Part shown: piece after piece, positions 1 to 8,184 of the stretch
Layout: each line of letters starts with the position of its first letter
How positions within the stretch are numbered: the stretch's first letter is position 1
Assembly: GCA_964517675.1 (NCBI GenBank)
Contig: CAZFEL010000001.1
Coordinates: 372,001 to 436,000, forward strand
Length of the DNA: 64,000 bases
Reading direction: 5' to 3'
DNA from: Asbonarchaeum sp964517675
Lineage (GTDB): Archaea; Nanohalarchaeota; Nanosalinia; Nanosalinales; Nanoanaerosalinaceae
Translations under genes and position numbers: made by a program
The notes under the pieces: generated by a model
Database searches by the model: none
What the model was told of the DNA's origin: nothing
What the model saw: only the letters and a program-made list of their open reading frames with translations

Positions 1-270
1 GGACCACATGCGGTAGGTGGCGTGGCTCTCGAGTGCGCGGGAGGTGCCTTTCTGTGCCATCTCTTTCGCGATCAGGGACAGGCCCACGAGGACGGTGGTG
101 AAGATGAAATGCTGGATGAAGGTAGGCTCGAGGACGTAGGTGAACTTGTTGTCTCCGCCAAAGATGGCGAGGGTAAAGGCGAACCCGAGCGCCACGGTTG
201 AGATGATCAGTTCCCGGAGCTCCTCCGGGCTGTGCTCGTACGTGCTCGTTCCTTTGCCGAATAGTCTCAT
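1..270 (-). CDS. Site-2 protease (M50)-like membrane protein, partial
   Basis: The gene runs off the left edge; 90 residues from the ATG at 270 are visible. An N-terminal SPEELRELIIS segment is followed by two hydrophobic stretches, then AKEMAQKGTSRALES and ATYRMW. This layout matches archaeal M50 site-2 proteases, where the zinc motif HELAHK lies just before an AEYRMW-like segment. Here the HExxH position reads K-E-M-A-Q, so both metal-binding histidines are missing. I infer a membrane protein of M50 descent that has lost its active site, or a relative that never had one. The start overlaps the stop of the upstream nuclease gene by 4 bases, so the two are probably translated together. Confidence 0.6.
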   Translation of the reverse strand, partial: MRLFGKGTSTYEHSPEELRELIISTVALGFAFTLAIFGGDNKFTYVLEPTFIQHFIFTTVLVGLSLIAKEMAQKGTSRALESHATYRMWS

Positions 271-743
271 GTTGCCAGCTCCAGTGCAGCTGCGATGTCA
301 TACTCCGAGCCATCGCGCTCGATTTCGGGGAACCGTTTGATGTCCTCGAGTGGGAGCCCGACCGCGTCCGTGGTGTATTTGCGGTCGATGATCTCCCACG
401 GGACGAGGTAGGCTTTCCGCGCCCGGCCGCGTCCCCGCTTCAGTTCCACCGCCAGGAAGCCTTTTCTCCCGGAGCGGTTTAAAAATTCCGTTATCCGCTC
501 GACCTGGTGGCCGTCGTCGGATTCCGAGAAGTGCTGGGAGAAATACAGCGTGTTGTTGGACTGGGTCGTGAGGGATTTGTTCTCGATACCGAGGTACAGG
601 TCATCGTACGGGGAATCGACGAGGATATCGAGGAACTGGCTCGAGAAGCGGTGCTGTTTCCGCCGGTAGGCGATCCCGCTGAGGTCCTCGCGGTCGAAGT
701 ACCGGTTGAAGGCCTTGACCAGGTCCCGCTCGAAGCCTGTCAT
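267..743 (-). CDS. PD-(D/E)XK nuclease, Holliday-junction-resolvase-like
   Basis: 158 aa. The N-terminus (GFERDL, Glu4) resembles the first helix of archaeal resolvases. It is followed by a core with Asp in FLDILVD, the E-x-K signature in IENKS, and SQHF further on. This E...D...ExK order is the PD-(D/E)XK fold, which cuts DNA using Mg2+. The second half (RKGFLAVELKRGRGRAR, VPWEII) is basic and could bind DNA. The ATG at 743 was chosen because the longer upstream frame reads into TraB and looks non-coding. It sits 22 bp after TraB and overlaps the M50-like gene. Whether it is a true resolvase (Hjc) or another repair nuclease cannot be decided here. Confidence 0.7.
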   Translation of the reverse strand: MTGFERDLVKAFNRYFDREDLSGIAYRRKQHRFSSQFLDILVDSPYDDLYLGIENKSLTTQSNNTLYFSQHFSESDDGHQVERITEFLNRSGRKGFLAVELKRGRGRARKAYLVPWEIIDRKYTTDAVGLPLEDIKRFPEIERDGSEYDIAAALELAT

Positions 744-765
744 GAGGTCAGTTTGGACAGCTGCG

Positions 766-1386
766 TTAATAGGTGTTGTCCCTGATGCGGTCCTGCATCC
801 CGCTGACATGTCCTGCCCCGACGAACGCGAGGACGTCGCCGTACTCGTCCTCGAGTGCCTCCAGCCTGGCCGCCATGATGTCGTTGCGCTCTTCGATGAG
901 CGCCTGGTGAAGGTCGGGGAACGAGACCTGCAGGCGGACCAGCAGCTCCTCGATGAGGTCCTGGTCGGGGACGGTATCGAGGTCGAAGCCTGTCCCGGCC
1001 GGGAGGAGGCCGCCGAGCAGGAGGAAGCCGGCGAGTTTGATCTTCTCAAGTGTCCGGATGTCCCTGAGCCGGTCCATGGTGATGGCGATGTCCTGGTCGA
1101 TGAGGGCGAGTGGTATGTCGCGTTTCCCGGCCTCGCTGGCTGCTGTCAGCAGTTCCTGGCCTGGTGTGATCCCGGTCCGCTCGCTGAGTTTCTGCTGGAT
1201 GTACTGGATGAGGGACATGAGCGGGTTCTGGAGGCTGTAGTCTGTCTGCTGTCCTGCGAGAAGTGCCTGGTACCGCTTTGGGTCGAGTTCGACGGCGACG
1301 ATGTCGGGATCGGATTCCTCGATCTGCCGGGAGACGTCTGAGACGCTCTCTGGTGAGATATGGGATGTGCCGACGAGTTCTATCAT
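766..1386 (-). CDS. TraB/GumN family protein (short form)
   Basis: 206 aa. The start MIELVGTSHISPESV carries the GTxH motif that defines TraB proteins, followed by DIVAVELDPKRYQALL, the second family signature. The C-terminal FVGAGHVSGM matches the third conserved block (GxxH). A hydrophobic stretch at about residues 118-132 is the only membrane-like segment, so the usual C-terminal membrane domain of archaeal TraB is missing. TraB relatives include the TIKI metalloproteases, but the archaeal function is unknown. It heads the TraB-nuclease-M50-like series. A second, longer-looking TraB begins at 63446. Confidence 0.85.
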   Translation of the reverse strand: MIELVGTSHISPESVSDVSRQIEESDPDIVAVELDPKRYQALLAGQQTDYSLQNPLMSLIQYIQQKLSERTGITPGQELLTAASEAGKRDIPLALIDQDIAITMDRLRDIRTLEKIKLAGFLLLGGLLPAGTGFDLDTVPDQDLIEELLVRLQVSFPDLHQALIEERNDIMAARLEALEDEYGDVLAFVGAGHVSGMQDRIRDNTY

Positions 1387-1402
1387 TGTAACAGGAGTGG
1401 GA

Positions 1403-1661
1403 GTGCCGGGGATGGGAGGTACGGGAGGTGCAGGTATCCGGTGGCCGCTCTCCCCCCTGCGACCCCCTGAACGCAGGGTCTACGGCTTAGGGCTGCTCCG
1501 GTCAGGGCCTGACCCGGTTCACCGCAGAACCTGCCCCAGGGGACAGGGGATCGACGATTGGCCGCCGGGCTGCAGTCTCCTGTGGCCTCCTCTCCCTCGG
1601 CTTTGACCCCGCTGTTGAGGGCTTGCGGTGACAGGGGGCCCCAAGTCCCCCGGTCTATCCC
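1403..1661 (-). ncRNA. ffs: Signal recognition particle (7S) RNA
   Basis: The minus strand contains the SRP helix-8 signature at about 1520-1487: GGTCAGGCCC, a short loop, then GGAGCAGCCCTAA. This is the SRP54-binding apical region. The flanks are GC-rich and can form the long helix 5 of archaeal 7S RNA. The 5' end (ACCGGGGG) can pair with a 3' CCCCGG, like archaeal helix 1. A TATA box (CTTTAAAAAGG, 1684-1694) lies about 26 bp before the inferred start. The ends are estimates, accurate to perhaps 10 nt. No convincing ORF lies in this stretch. Confidence 0.85.
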
Positions 1662-1683
1662 GTTACATCCGTACCCGCCCATC

Positions 1684-1694
1684 CTTTTTAAAGC
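1684..1694 (-). promoter_or_regulatory. TATA box for the SRP RNA
   Basis: CTTTAAAAAGG on the minus strand, about 26 bp from the inferred 7S RNA start. A separate element, CCTTTAAG (1713-1720), lies 28 bp before the divergent zinc-finger gene at 1745. Confidence 0.6.
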
Positions 1695-1744
1695 TGCGAT
1701 GGCTGGCAGTGGCCTTTAAGAGGCTGGCCGCCGACAGAGACTGT

Positions 1745-1921
1745 ATGCAGGATGCCTGTGCTGTCTGTGGCAAGAACCTCTCGAAGTCAGGGGATCCGAT
1801 CGTCTACAGGGGCAATGAAGAGCCGGTCTATGTCTGCTCGCCGGGCTGTGGCCGGACGCTTCGGGTGACGGACTCGATCGACCGCCTTGCGGATGTCATG
1901 GGGTCCCTGGATCGGGATTAG
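1745..1921 (+). CDS. Small treble-clef zinc protein
   Basis: 58 aa. A CAVCG knuckle near the start and a CSPGC knuckle about 25 residues later leave Cys4 spacing like TRASH/YHS metal-binding fingers. The rest is short and polar. The ATG at 1745 sits 28 bp after a CCTTTAAG element, which fits a leaderless transcript. The stop overlaps the stop of the convergent gene at 1918. Metal sensing or binding is possible, but the function is unknown. Confidence 0.7.
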   Translation: MQDACAVCGKNLSKSGDPIVYRGNEEPVYVCSPGCGRTLRVTDSIDRLADVMGSLDRD

Positions 1922-2106
1922 TCCTCGAGCAGGTCGGTGATCTTCGCGTGGCAGTCCGCACACAGCTGGACCTGGATGCCGCTGACGGTCTGGAAGTCCA
2001 CCTCACCTGGGAGCCCGCAGTTGTCACAGAAGGTGTCGTACTCGCCGGCCGACAGGACGGTGGCGAGTTGCTCTTCCAGCCGCCGTGGCATGTCCCCGAG
2101 TCCCAT
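1918..2106 (-). CDS. Small zinc-ribbon protein
   Basis: 62 aa with two CxxC knuckles: CDNC near residue 27 and CADC near residue 49. The N-terminal half looks helical (LEEQLATVLSAGEYDT). The TATA element TTTATATC at about 2131-2138 is 28 bp upstream of the ATG, so the transcript is probably leaderless. The zinc ribbon could bind nucleic acid or protein. I do not recognise a named family. Confidence 0.7.
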   Translation of the reverse strand: MGLGDMPRRLEEQLATVLSAGEYDTFCDNCGLPGEVDFQTVSGIQVQLCADCHAKITDLLED

Positions 2107-2208
2107 GGACAGAACTGGGAGGCGCCGGGATTTATATCTTCGAGCCGGTTGAGCCTGCGATAGTTTTTAGTCGGTGCGCGGTACAATGAGGGCTGGAGCC
2201 TGGGGAAC

Positions 2209-2535
2209 ATGCCCGACACAGTACCGGACAATGGACGGACGGGTGGTCGTGAGCGATCCGGTCGGATCCGTGGATATGCGGTCGTCGGCATGACTCTCCT
2301 GTGGGTCATCGTGCTGGCTGCCGTCTCGATGCTTCAGGATCCCGGCGCCATCGTGGGGTCCCTCGTGCTGGTGGCCTGGATCGGTCTTCCGGTAGCAGCG
2401 TTCTATGATATCCAGTATGTCAGAGCCAACACTGTCCGGGGTCCCAATGCTGCCCTATGGTGTCTGGGGATGGCTATATGGGTTCTCAACATTGCTGTGG
2501 CTCTTTTATACCTTCATCGAAGGTATTCAATTTGA
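2209..2535 (+). CDS. Small integral membrane protein, function unknown
   Basis: 108 aa. An Arg-rich N-terminus (about 24 residues) is followed by three hydrophobic segments at roughly 25-43, 47-67 and 80-101, with YDIQYVRAN between the last two. The layout resembles small haloarchaeal membrane proteins of unknown function. A TTTTTAG element near 2163 could be the promoter. There is no recognisable catalytic motif. Confidence 0.65.
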   Translation: MPDTVPDNGRTGGRERSGRIRGYAVVGMTLLWVIVLAAVSMLQDPGAIVGSLVLVAWIGLPVAAFYDIQYVRANTVRGPNAALWCLGMAIWVLNIAVALLYLHRRYSI

Positions 2536-2563
2536 GAAAGCAGTAGAAAACTGCTTGGCGGAT

Positions 2564-2902
2564 CTATTTCGCCTGTTCGAGCAGTTCCTCGTACTCTTCA
2601 TCCGGGATGTCATCGAGCTGGTACTCGAGCGTGTCGGCGGCATCGCCGTCCATCATCGCGAGGTCGTGGGTCTCCGGGGTGACGAGCAGCGGTGTCTCGG
2701 CATCCGATCCCTCGAAGAACTGCCTGACCGCATCGCCCGCACCGTCGAGGCTGCCGTACAAACCAGCATCCTCGCCGTCGGTGACGAGGTACATGATGTG
2801 GTCCTCGGTCTCGATACCGTCCCCTGCCGGGCTGTAGGCGCCCTCGATGGTACCGTCCATCTGACCGACGAGCACGCGATAGGTATCGCTGTCCTTGAGC
2901 AT
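2564..2902 (-). CDS. Acidic hypothetical protein
   Basis: 112 aa, strongly acidic, no membrane segments and no family I recognise. It begins MLKDSDTYRVLVGQMDG and ends in DDIPDEEYEELLEQAK. The start is 27 bp from the centre of the shared TATA element at 2924-2934. The acidic composition and the leaderless promoter support a real gene. Confidence 0.65.
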   Translation of the reverse strand: MLKDSDTYRVLVGQMDGTIEGAYSPAGDGIETEDHIMYLVTDGEDAGLYGSLDGAGDAVRQFFEGSDAETPLLVTPETHDLAMMDGDAADTLEYQLDDIPDEEYEELLEQAK

Positions 2903-2923
2903 GGCGGTCTGGTGCGGCCCGGA

Positions 2924-2934
2924 GATTTATAATC
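2924..2934. promoter_or_regulatory. Bidirectional TATA element
   Basis: GATTTATAATC reads as a TATA box on both strands. It sits about 27 bp from the minus-strand start at 2902 and 29 bp from the plus-strand start at 2958. Confidence 0.55.
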
Positions 2935-2957
2935 GTCACTCTCGCCTCACTACAGTG

Positions 2958-3332
2958 ATGCTGGACGACCTGTTCGATGATGACGCGGAGACGGTCTACG
3001 GCCATGGCAGGAGCTTCCGTGCTGCCGCGGAGGATGCGTACGGTTCCCTGCCGGATGAAGGCCGCGTTGAGGTCCTGGACGATGAAGGCATCGATCTCTG
3101 CTCCCGCGAACGGTACGGATCCTCGGCAGCTGTCGATATGGATGGGGAGGCCGATGAGGGATACGAGCTGAAGGTCGTGGCGGTACGGTACCGGTATGAA
3201 CCGGCTGTCGATCCGGGAGCAAGATCCGGTCGCGAGGGATACCACCCCCTGGACGAGCTGGATGGGGTCCGGCACCCGAACGAGGAGCTTTCCGACGTTG
3301 CTCATCCGCTTGATGGGTCGTTCCCGTTATGA
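2958..3332 (+). CDS. Acidic hypothetical protein
   Basis: 124 aa from the ATG at 2958. I preferred this to an upstream in-frame start because that one would precede the expected transcription start. It begins MLDDLFDDDAETVYGHG, is acidic throughout and has no membrane segment. No family is recognised. It is divergent to the gene at 2564 and shares its TATA element. Confidence 0.55.
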   Translation: MLDDLFDDDAETVYGHGRSFRAAAEDAYGSLPDEGRVEVLDDEGIDLCSRERYGSSAAVDMDGEADEGYELKVVAVRYRYEPAVDPGARSGREGYHPLDELDGVRHPNEELSDVAHPLDGSFPL

Positions 3333-3388
3333 GATGTTCTCAGTCTTCGTTCCTCGACTGTATGTAGGTCTCGGAAAAACCTGGCGGA

Positions 3389-3565
3389 TCAGGCATTCCG
3401 CCATCGCTGGATGTGGAGGAAGATCGACCCGATGGCGGCCCCGCTGACGAACGCATAGACGACCTGCTCGAAGAGCTCATATTCGAACGGCAGGGAGACA
3501 AGCATGTAGGCGATGATCCAGCCGATCCCGATGAGGATGGCCTGTATCCGCCGGTCGAGGTCCAT
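3389..3565 (-). CDS. Small membrane protein
   Basis: 58 aa. A short charged N-terminus (MDLDRR) is followed by two transmembrane segments, about residues 8-24 and 34-52, and the protein ends FLHIQRWRNA. A TTTTAGTA element lies about 27 bp upstream of the ATG, supporting a leaderless transcript. Other frames here are open but have unnatural composition. Function unknown. Confidence 0.6.
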   Translation of the reverse strand: MDLDRRIQAILIGIGWIIAYMLVSLPFEYELFEQVVYAFVSGAAIGSIFLHIQRWRNA

Positions 3566-3645
3566 GGACAGGGAGGGGTGCTGGCTGTACTAAAATCCTG
3601 CCGGTGGACCACTGGTTTTTAGGTCCGCGGTGCCCATGATGTGCT

Positions 3646-3894
3646 ATGACAGAGGAAAGCTTCTCGTATGAGAGCGAGACGGAGGCGGTCGCGGTCGCCT
3701 CCCATCTCCGCAGGATCGCCGACAGGCTCGAACACGGGTCAACCCTTTCCTTCAGCTCCGCCGGTGGCGAGGTCGAGATCGACACGGACCGGGACATGGA
3801 CCTGGAGATCGAGGTCGAACGCGAGGACGATGAGACCGAACTCGAGATCGAGATCACGTTCGCTGAGGCAGATACCGGGCTGCGGATCGAGTGA
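3646..3894 (+). CDS. Amphi-Trp domain protein
   Basis: 82 aa. It has the pattern of haloarchaeal amphi-Trp proteins: an N-terminal FSYESE strand, a helix (EAVAVASHLRRIADRLEHG), then alternating hydrophobic/acidic strands (VEIDTDRDMDLEIEVERED). The function of the family is not known. A GTTTTTAG element about 30 bp upstream (near 3614) serves as promoter. Confidence 0.75.
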   Translation: MTEESFSYESETEAVAVASHLRRIADRLEHGSTLSFSSAGGEVEIDTDRDMDLEIEVEREDDETELEIEITFAEADTGLRIE

Positions 3895-3947
3895 TAGTAA
3901 TCGTCAAGTCCCTGCTACGTGGTTGGTTGGGAACAACAGTGTGAGGA

Positions 3948-4018
3948 AGCCGGGACTGGGATTTGCACCCAGGTTATCCGCTCTGCAGGCGGACGCATAA
4001 CTACTCTGCCATCCCGGC
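3948..4018 (-). tRNA. tRNA-Cys (GCA)
   Basis: The acceptor stem GCCGGGA (4018-4012) pairs with TCCCGGC (3955-3949). The anticodon arm is TCCGC-CTGCAGA-GCGGA, giving anticodon GCA. The T-arm is CTGGG-TGCAAAT-CCCAG. The discriminator base is U, a Cys identity element. No intron and no encoded CCA. Its enzyme, CysRS, is 2 kb away. Confidence 0.95.
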
Positions 4019-4079
4019 AGTACTACCGTACTGAGGTGTCTGTGGGCAGGCAGTCTTTTCAAGCTATCACAGCCCCGTT

Positions 4080-4090
4080 GGGTTTATAAG
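4080..4090. promoter_or_regulatory. TATA element between tRNA-Cys and ndk
   Basis: GGGTTTATAAG lies about 34 bp before the ndk ATG. Read on the other strand (CTTATAAACCC) it lies 65 bp before the tRNA-Cys 5' end. It may serve both. Confidence 0.5.
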
Positions 4091-4118
4091 CGTAAACTGT
4101 TATCACGTGCAGGTGACC

Positions 4119-4586
4119 ATGCAACGGGATGAGCGCACATTCGCGATGGTCAAGCCTGACGCGTTCTACCGCGGCAAGGTGTCGGCGGTCATCGACAGGT
4201 TCGAGGAGGCCGGCCTACGGATCTCGATGGCCTACACGACCGAACCGGACGAACAGACGGTCCGACAGCATTACAGCGATGTCGCAGCGGAACACGGCGA
4301 GGAGCTGATGGACCAGCTGGTCGACTATCTTGCCGACGAACCGGTCATGTCCATGGTCATCGAGGGCAGGAACAGCATCGAGAAGGCCCGATCGATGGCC
4401 GGAGACACGGAACCGCTCGCTGCCCTGTACGGGACCATCCGGGGCGATCATTCGTCCTACAGCTTCGATGATGCCGAGATCGAGGACGTCGCACTGCCGA
4501 ACCTGGTCCATGCAGCGGACTCGCCCGAGTCGGCGGACGAGGAGATCGAGCCCTATGAGGAGGTCCTCGCGTACCGTGAGGATTGA
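4119..4586 (+). CDS. ndk: Nucleoside diphosphate kinase
   Basis: 155 aa. It transfers the gamma-phosphate between nucleoside triphosphates and diphosphates through a phospho-histidine. FAMVKPDAFYRGK is the N-terminal signature, and NLVHAADSPESADEEI holds the catalytic His and the Ser that supports it. TEPLAALYGTIRGDHSSYSF lies between. I chose the ATG at 4119; an in-frame GTG at 4107 would add four residues. In many archaea ndk sits beside eS28/eL24 and aIF5B; here those genes are elsewhere in the window. Confidence 0.95.
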   Translation: MQRDERTFAMVKPDAFYRGKVSAVIDRFEEAGLRISMAYTTEPDEQTVRQHYSDVAAEHGEELMDQLVDYLADEPVMSMVIEGRNSIEKARSMAGDTEPLAALYGTIRGDHSSYSFDDAEIEDVALPNLVHAADSPESADEEIEPYEEVLAYRED

Positions 4587-5249
4587 TCAGCGCCGGCTGC
4601 CCATGATCTTGAGCAGGTTGATGAAGATGACGATGAAGTCGATGTAGAGGCTGATCGCACCGCCGACCGGTCCGTACTCGTTCTTGAGGATCTTGGACAT
4701 GTCATAGAGCACGAACAGCGAGAAGATGATGACCGTGCCGATGTCGATGATGAGCTGGATGCCTGTCGGAATCCGTATGAAAAAGCCGATGAACGCGATC
4801 CCGATGAGCCCGAAGACCGCCATGATGAGGAAGGTCCCGAGGGCGCGGAAGTCCCTGTTGGTGAACCAGACGACAGAGGCCATCCCGACCATGATGAAGC
4901 TGGTGAGAATCAGTGCCTCCGCGATCAGTGTGACCATGCCTGCAGCGAGGTAGGCTGCGATCAGCGGGGAGATGAAAAGACCCTCGACGACGGCGAATGC
5001 GATGGCGAAGGCTATATTGAGGGGATAGCTCTCACGGAACGCCCTGGCGCCGTAGATCATCCCGATCTGGACGGCGAGAAGCAGCAGGAACCCGACGATG
5101 CCGAGATCCGCGAACAGTCGCCACTGTCCCGACTCGGCCATGTAGTATGTGACGACGCCGGTGATCGCGAGCATCAGCCCGAAGATCGGGAGTGTCCGTT
5201 CGAGGAACTGCCGGCGTGCTGCCGCGGGGTAGGATGTGATATCGAACAT
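4587..5249 (-). CDS. Bax inhibitor-1 (BI-1/YccA) family membrane protein
   Basis: 220 aa with seven predicted membrane segments. After a short cytosolic start the hydrophobic stretches are near residues 23-41, 50-68, 77-95, 103-123, 137-155, 163-181 and 194-212. The C-terminal VLYDMSKI and SLYIDFIVIF supply the paired Asp residues that form the pH-sensing latch in bacterial YetJ. BI-1 proteins leak or gate calcium, so cation homeostasis is likely. It lies directly downstream of a diverged paralogue at 5283. Confidence 0.85.
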   Translation of the reverse strand: MFDITSYPAAARRQFLERTLPIFGLMLAITGVVTYYMAESGQWRLFADLGIVGFLLLLAVQIGMIYGARAFRESYPLNIAFAIAFAVVEGLFISPLIAAYLAAGMVTLIAEALILTSFIMVGMASVVWFTNRDFRALGTFLIMAVFGLIGIAFIGFFIRIPTGIQLIIDIGTVIIFSLFVLYDMSKILKNEYGPVGGAISLYIDFIVIFINLLKIMGSRR

Positions 5250-5282
5250 TGTGTATCGCTCGTGTTGTGTTCTTACTGACTC

Positions 5283-5930
5283 TCACTGCTGGATATCGAT
5301 CGAGCGGACGATTGGCATGAGTAGGACGAGGTCAAGAGCCATGGTGATGGCGCCTTCGAGCGGGCTCCCGTCCTGCAGGGCGATATGATCCATCTCGGTG
5401 ACGACGAACCAGCTGAACAGTAGGGCACCGATGAGATAGCCGACCATCCCTGTAATGTCTGTGAAAAGCAGCAAGATCGGTGTGGCCACAAGGAAGGAAG
5501 TTACTGTGATTGTGAGGAAGCATCGTCGTTTTGTAAGAGGGTTCTGGCGCTGGCGTGCGTAGACCGTCAGTACGAGCCCGCCGATGCCAACAGGGAGGAG
5601 TCCGTAACCGAACAGGGTGGCGTTATGTGCCCCGATGAGGAATGCGAGGAAGGCGCCGATGCTCGCTCCTTCGATGAGGCCGTACAGGACCGCTGATGCT
5701 GCATTGAAGGGGTAGTGGTGTCGGTCCTTGTTGAGGCCGTACACCGCTGCGATGTGCAGGATGATGGGGACAAGGATACCGATGACCGGTACCAGCTCGA
5801 AAAGCCGCCAGTAGCCGTTCCCGACGAAAAAAAGGAGGCTCAGAGAGGCGAGCAGGACGATCCCGATGAACCGGGGTAGTGTGTCCTGGAGGAACCGCTG
5901 GGCGGGGGACTGTCCTTGGGGCCGTACCAT
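5283..5930 (-). CDS. Diverged Bax inhibitor-1 family paralogue
   Basis: 215 aa from the ATG at 5930, about 30 bp after a TATTAAAGC element. The order of membrane segments and the C-terminus (SWFVVTEMDHI ... MALDLVLLM) align with the neighbour at 4587. The first latch residue is Glu instead of Asp; the second Asp is kept. This suggests a tandem duplication followed by divergence. The upstream part of the longer frame has no coding character. Confidence 0.75.
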   Translation of the reverse strand: MVRPQGQSPAQRFLQDTLPRFIGIVLLASLSLLFFVGNGYWRLFELVPVIGILVPIILHIAAVYGLNKDRHHYPFNAASAVLYGLIEGASIGAFLAFLIGAHNATLFGYGLLPVGIGGLVLTVYARQRQNPLTKRRCFLTITVTSFLVATPILLLFTDITGMVGYLIGALLFSWFVVTEMDHIALQDGSPLEGAITMALDLVLLMPIVRSIDIQQ

Positions 5931-6122
5931 TATGAACACATTAACGGGGTCGACCGCTTTAATACCTAATCCTGTCGCAGGACCCAGTTTTAAAAACATC
6001 GCAGGCGCCACAGTGGATGAGGTACATCTATGAACGAACGAGTCAAGGGTGGACGTTTTTGTCTGGAACGACGATAGAGCCATGCAAACGCTTCTGAGAG
6101 TGTTCTCTGCCGGTGGTGTTCG

Positions 6123-7556
6123 ATGACCCTACAGGTCTACAATTCTCTCTCGAACCAGAAGGAGATCTTCGAGCCGCTGGACGATGATGTGGTGCGGATG
6201 TATGTCTGTGGCCAGACTGTCTATGATTACATGCACATCGGTCACGGCCGGACCTATATCGCGTTCGACACGATTCGCCGGTACCTCGAGTTCAAGGGGT
6301 ATGCGGTCACGACGGTGATCAACATCACCGATGTCAACGACAAGATCAACGACCGCGCACAGGAGGAAGGTCGCGAGCCCCGCGAGGTCGCGGACGAGTA
6401 CGCCCGCATCAACCTGGAGGACTTCGAGGCCCTCGGTATCCGGGCGGACGCGTACCCGAAGGCCTCCGAGTACGTGGACGAGATGATCGAGCACGTCCGG
6501 GAGCTGATCGAGAACGGTCTGGCGTACGAGTCGGAGGGCAATGTCTTTTTCGACGTCCATGCCTTCGAACGGTACGGCCAGCTGTCGAACCAGCAGCTCG
6601 AAGACATCTCCGGTGACCGGGACGATATCATGGCCATGGAGGCCAAGAAGAACCCGGAGGACTTTGTCCTCTGGCGGTCCCGGGACCCTGAGGAGACGAA
6701 CGGCCCGACCTGGGACAGTCCGTGGGGCAAGGGGGTCCCTGGCTGGCATATCGAGTGTTCTGCGATGTCCTCGTCCCTGCTGGGCGAGCACTTCGACATC
6801 CACGGCGGGGGGTCGGACCTGGTCTTCCCCCACCACGAGGACGAGATAGCCCAGGCTGAAGGTGCGACAGGAACGCATCCCTGGGTCAAGTACTGGATGC
6901 ACGCCGGGCTGGTCCGGATGGAAGAGGATAAGATGTCGAAGTCCCTCGGCAACTTCGTCCCGACCCATGAACTGCTCGAGGAGTACGATCCCGGCGTCCT
7001 GCGGCTGCTGGTCGCGATGACCCATTACAGGAAGCCGCTGGATTACTCCGAGGACAAGCTCGAGGAGGCCGAGCGGAACCTCGCTACCCTGCAGAATGCG
7101 GTGGAGAACCTGGAGGCGGAGCTGAACACCGTTGAGACGGTCCCGCCCAGACTCGATGACGATGATGTCGAGACTCTGGCGCAGGTCTTCGAGCTCCGCC
7201 GGTCGTTCATCGAGGCGATGGATGATGATGTCAACACGCCCGAGGCACTTGCGGACCTGATGGAGCTTGCCTCGGTGGCGAACACGTATGTCAACGAGAC
7301 CGGGTCATGCAAGCGACCGGTCCTGGAGCGGCTCCGCAATCAGCTCCGCGAGCTCGGTTCGATCCTCGGGGTCCTTGAGGAGCCATCGGGCGGTGCTGGT
7401 GAGGCTGACCGGTTCATCGATCTCGTCGTCGAGGCACGGGACCGGGCACGTGATGCCGGCGAGTACGAGCTGGCTGACTGGATCCGTGACCGGCTGGCGG
7501 AGAAAGGGATACACGTCGAGGACACATCCGAGGGGACGCGCTGGTCTAGTGCGTGA
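6123..7556 (+). CDS. cysS: Cysteinyl-tRNA synthetase
   Basis: 477 aa, normal length. This class I synthetase charges tRNA-Cys. The HIGH motif is HIGHGRTY (residues 40-47) and the KMSKS motif is KMSKSLGN. The zinc ligands typical of CysRS are visible: Cys in YVCGQTVYD, Cys in HIECSAM, and His/Glu in HHEDEIAQ. A helical C-terminal domain follows. The ATG has a GGTGGTG sequence just upstream. Confidence 0.97.
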   Translation: MTLQVYNSLSNQKEIFEPLDDDVVRMYVCGQTVYDYMHIGHGRTYIAFDTIRRYLEFKGYAVTTVINITDVNDKINDRAQEEGREPREVADEYARINLEDFEALGIRADAYPKASEYVDEMIEHVRELIENGLAYESEGNVFFDVHAFERYGQLSNQQLEDISGDRDDIMAMEAKKNPEDFVLWRSRDPEETNGPTWDSPWGKGVPGWHIECSAMSSSLLGEHFDIHGGGSDLVFPHHEDEIAQAEGATGTHPWVKYWMHAGLVRMEEDKMSKSLGNFVPTHELLEEYDPGVLRLLVAMTHYRKPLDYSEDKLEEAERNLATLQNAVENLEAELNTVETVPPRLDDDDVETLAQVFELRRSFIEAMDDDVNTPEALADLMELASVANTYVNETGSCKRPVLERLRNQLRELGSILGVLEEPSGGAGEADRFIDLVVEARDRARDAGEYELADWIRDRLAEKGIHVEDTSEGTRWSSA

Positions 7557-7662
7557 TCGGGGCGTCGTCCTCGTCGTCTTCGTCCTCGAGAAGTTCGGCA
7601 GCCCGGTCGCCCAGGTATCCTTTGATCTTTTCCTTCTTCTCTTTCTTGCTATTCGTGTCCAT
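7546..7662 (-). CDS. Very small charged protein
   Basis: 38 aa: a Lys-rich start (MDTNSKKEKKEKIKGYLG) and an acidic tail (EDEDDEDDAPITH). It overlaps the end of the upstream gene by 14 bases and the end of cysS on the other strand. The basic/acidic layout and the overlap suggest a coupled accessory peptide; I cannot assign a function. Confidence 0.45.
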   Translation of the reverse strand: MDTNSKKEKKEKIKGYLGDRAAELLEDEDDEDDAPITH

Positions 7663-8080
7663 CGCGTCCACCTATGGTCTCGACCGTTTCCTGAAATTCG
7701 TGCCTGTCGATGTTTAAAGGCTTTACGTTGAGATGGCCGTCGTGGGAGATGTGAACGGCGACGCTGTCTCCCCGGAACCCGATGTCGAAGAGACCGAGTT
7801 CGAGAAGATCCTCGCAGAGGCCGAGTGCTGTCTCCTGGTCGATGTCTTCTTCGTCCTCGATCCCGTGTTCTTCCTCGAAGACATCGAGGGGGATCTCCAG
7901 TGCCTCGTAGTACGGCAGTGGCATGGAGGATTCATCGATGATGAGTTCGACTGTGTCCTCATCGAAGGCCTCGAAGACGTCCGCGAGGAGGTCGACATAG
8001 ATCGTGGCCTTCGGGACGAGGAAGAGGTCGACGGATGTGTAGTCGCCACGTACCCGACGGTTGACGTCGATCTGTTCCAT
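7649..8080 (-). CDS. Acidic hypothetical protein
   Basis: 143 aa with many Asp/Glu and regular hydrophobic positions (TVELIIDES, ALGLCEDLLELGLFDIGF). It looks like a soluble alpha/beta domain; no family is recognised. A TTTTTTATCC element lies about 25 bp before the ATG. It forms a two-gene unit with the 38-residue ORF downstream. Confidence 0.65.
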   Translation of the reverse strand: MEQIDVNRRVRGDYTSVDLFLVPKATIYVDLLADVFEAFDEDTVELIIDESSMPLPYYEALEIPLDVFEEEHGIEDEEDIDQETALGLCEDLLELGLFDIGFRGDSVAVHISHDGHLNVKPLNIDRHEFQETVETIGGRDGHE

Positions 8081-8184
8081 GCTCTGGCGTTTGTGGCGGA
8101 TGGATAAAAAAGCCTGCCGTGGACTGTTCGTTGAAGAAAAACACTCATCAAGCCATTTAAATCCGGCATCCCCCTGTGGATGTG

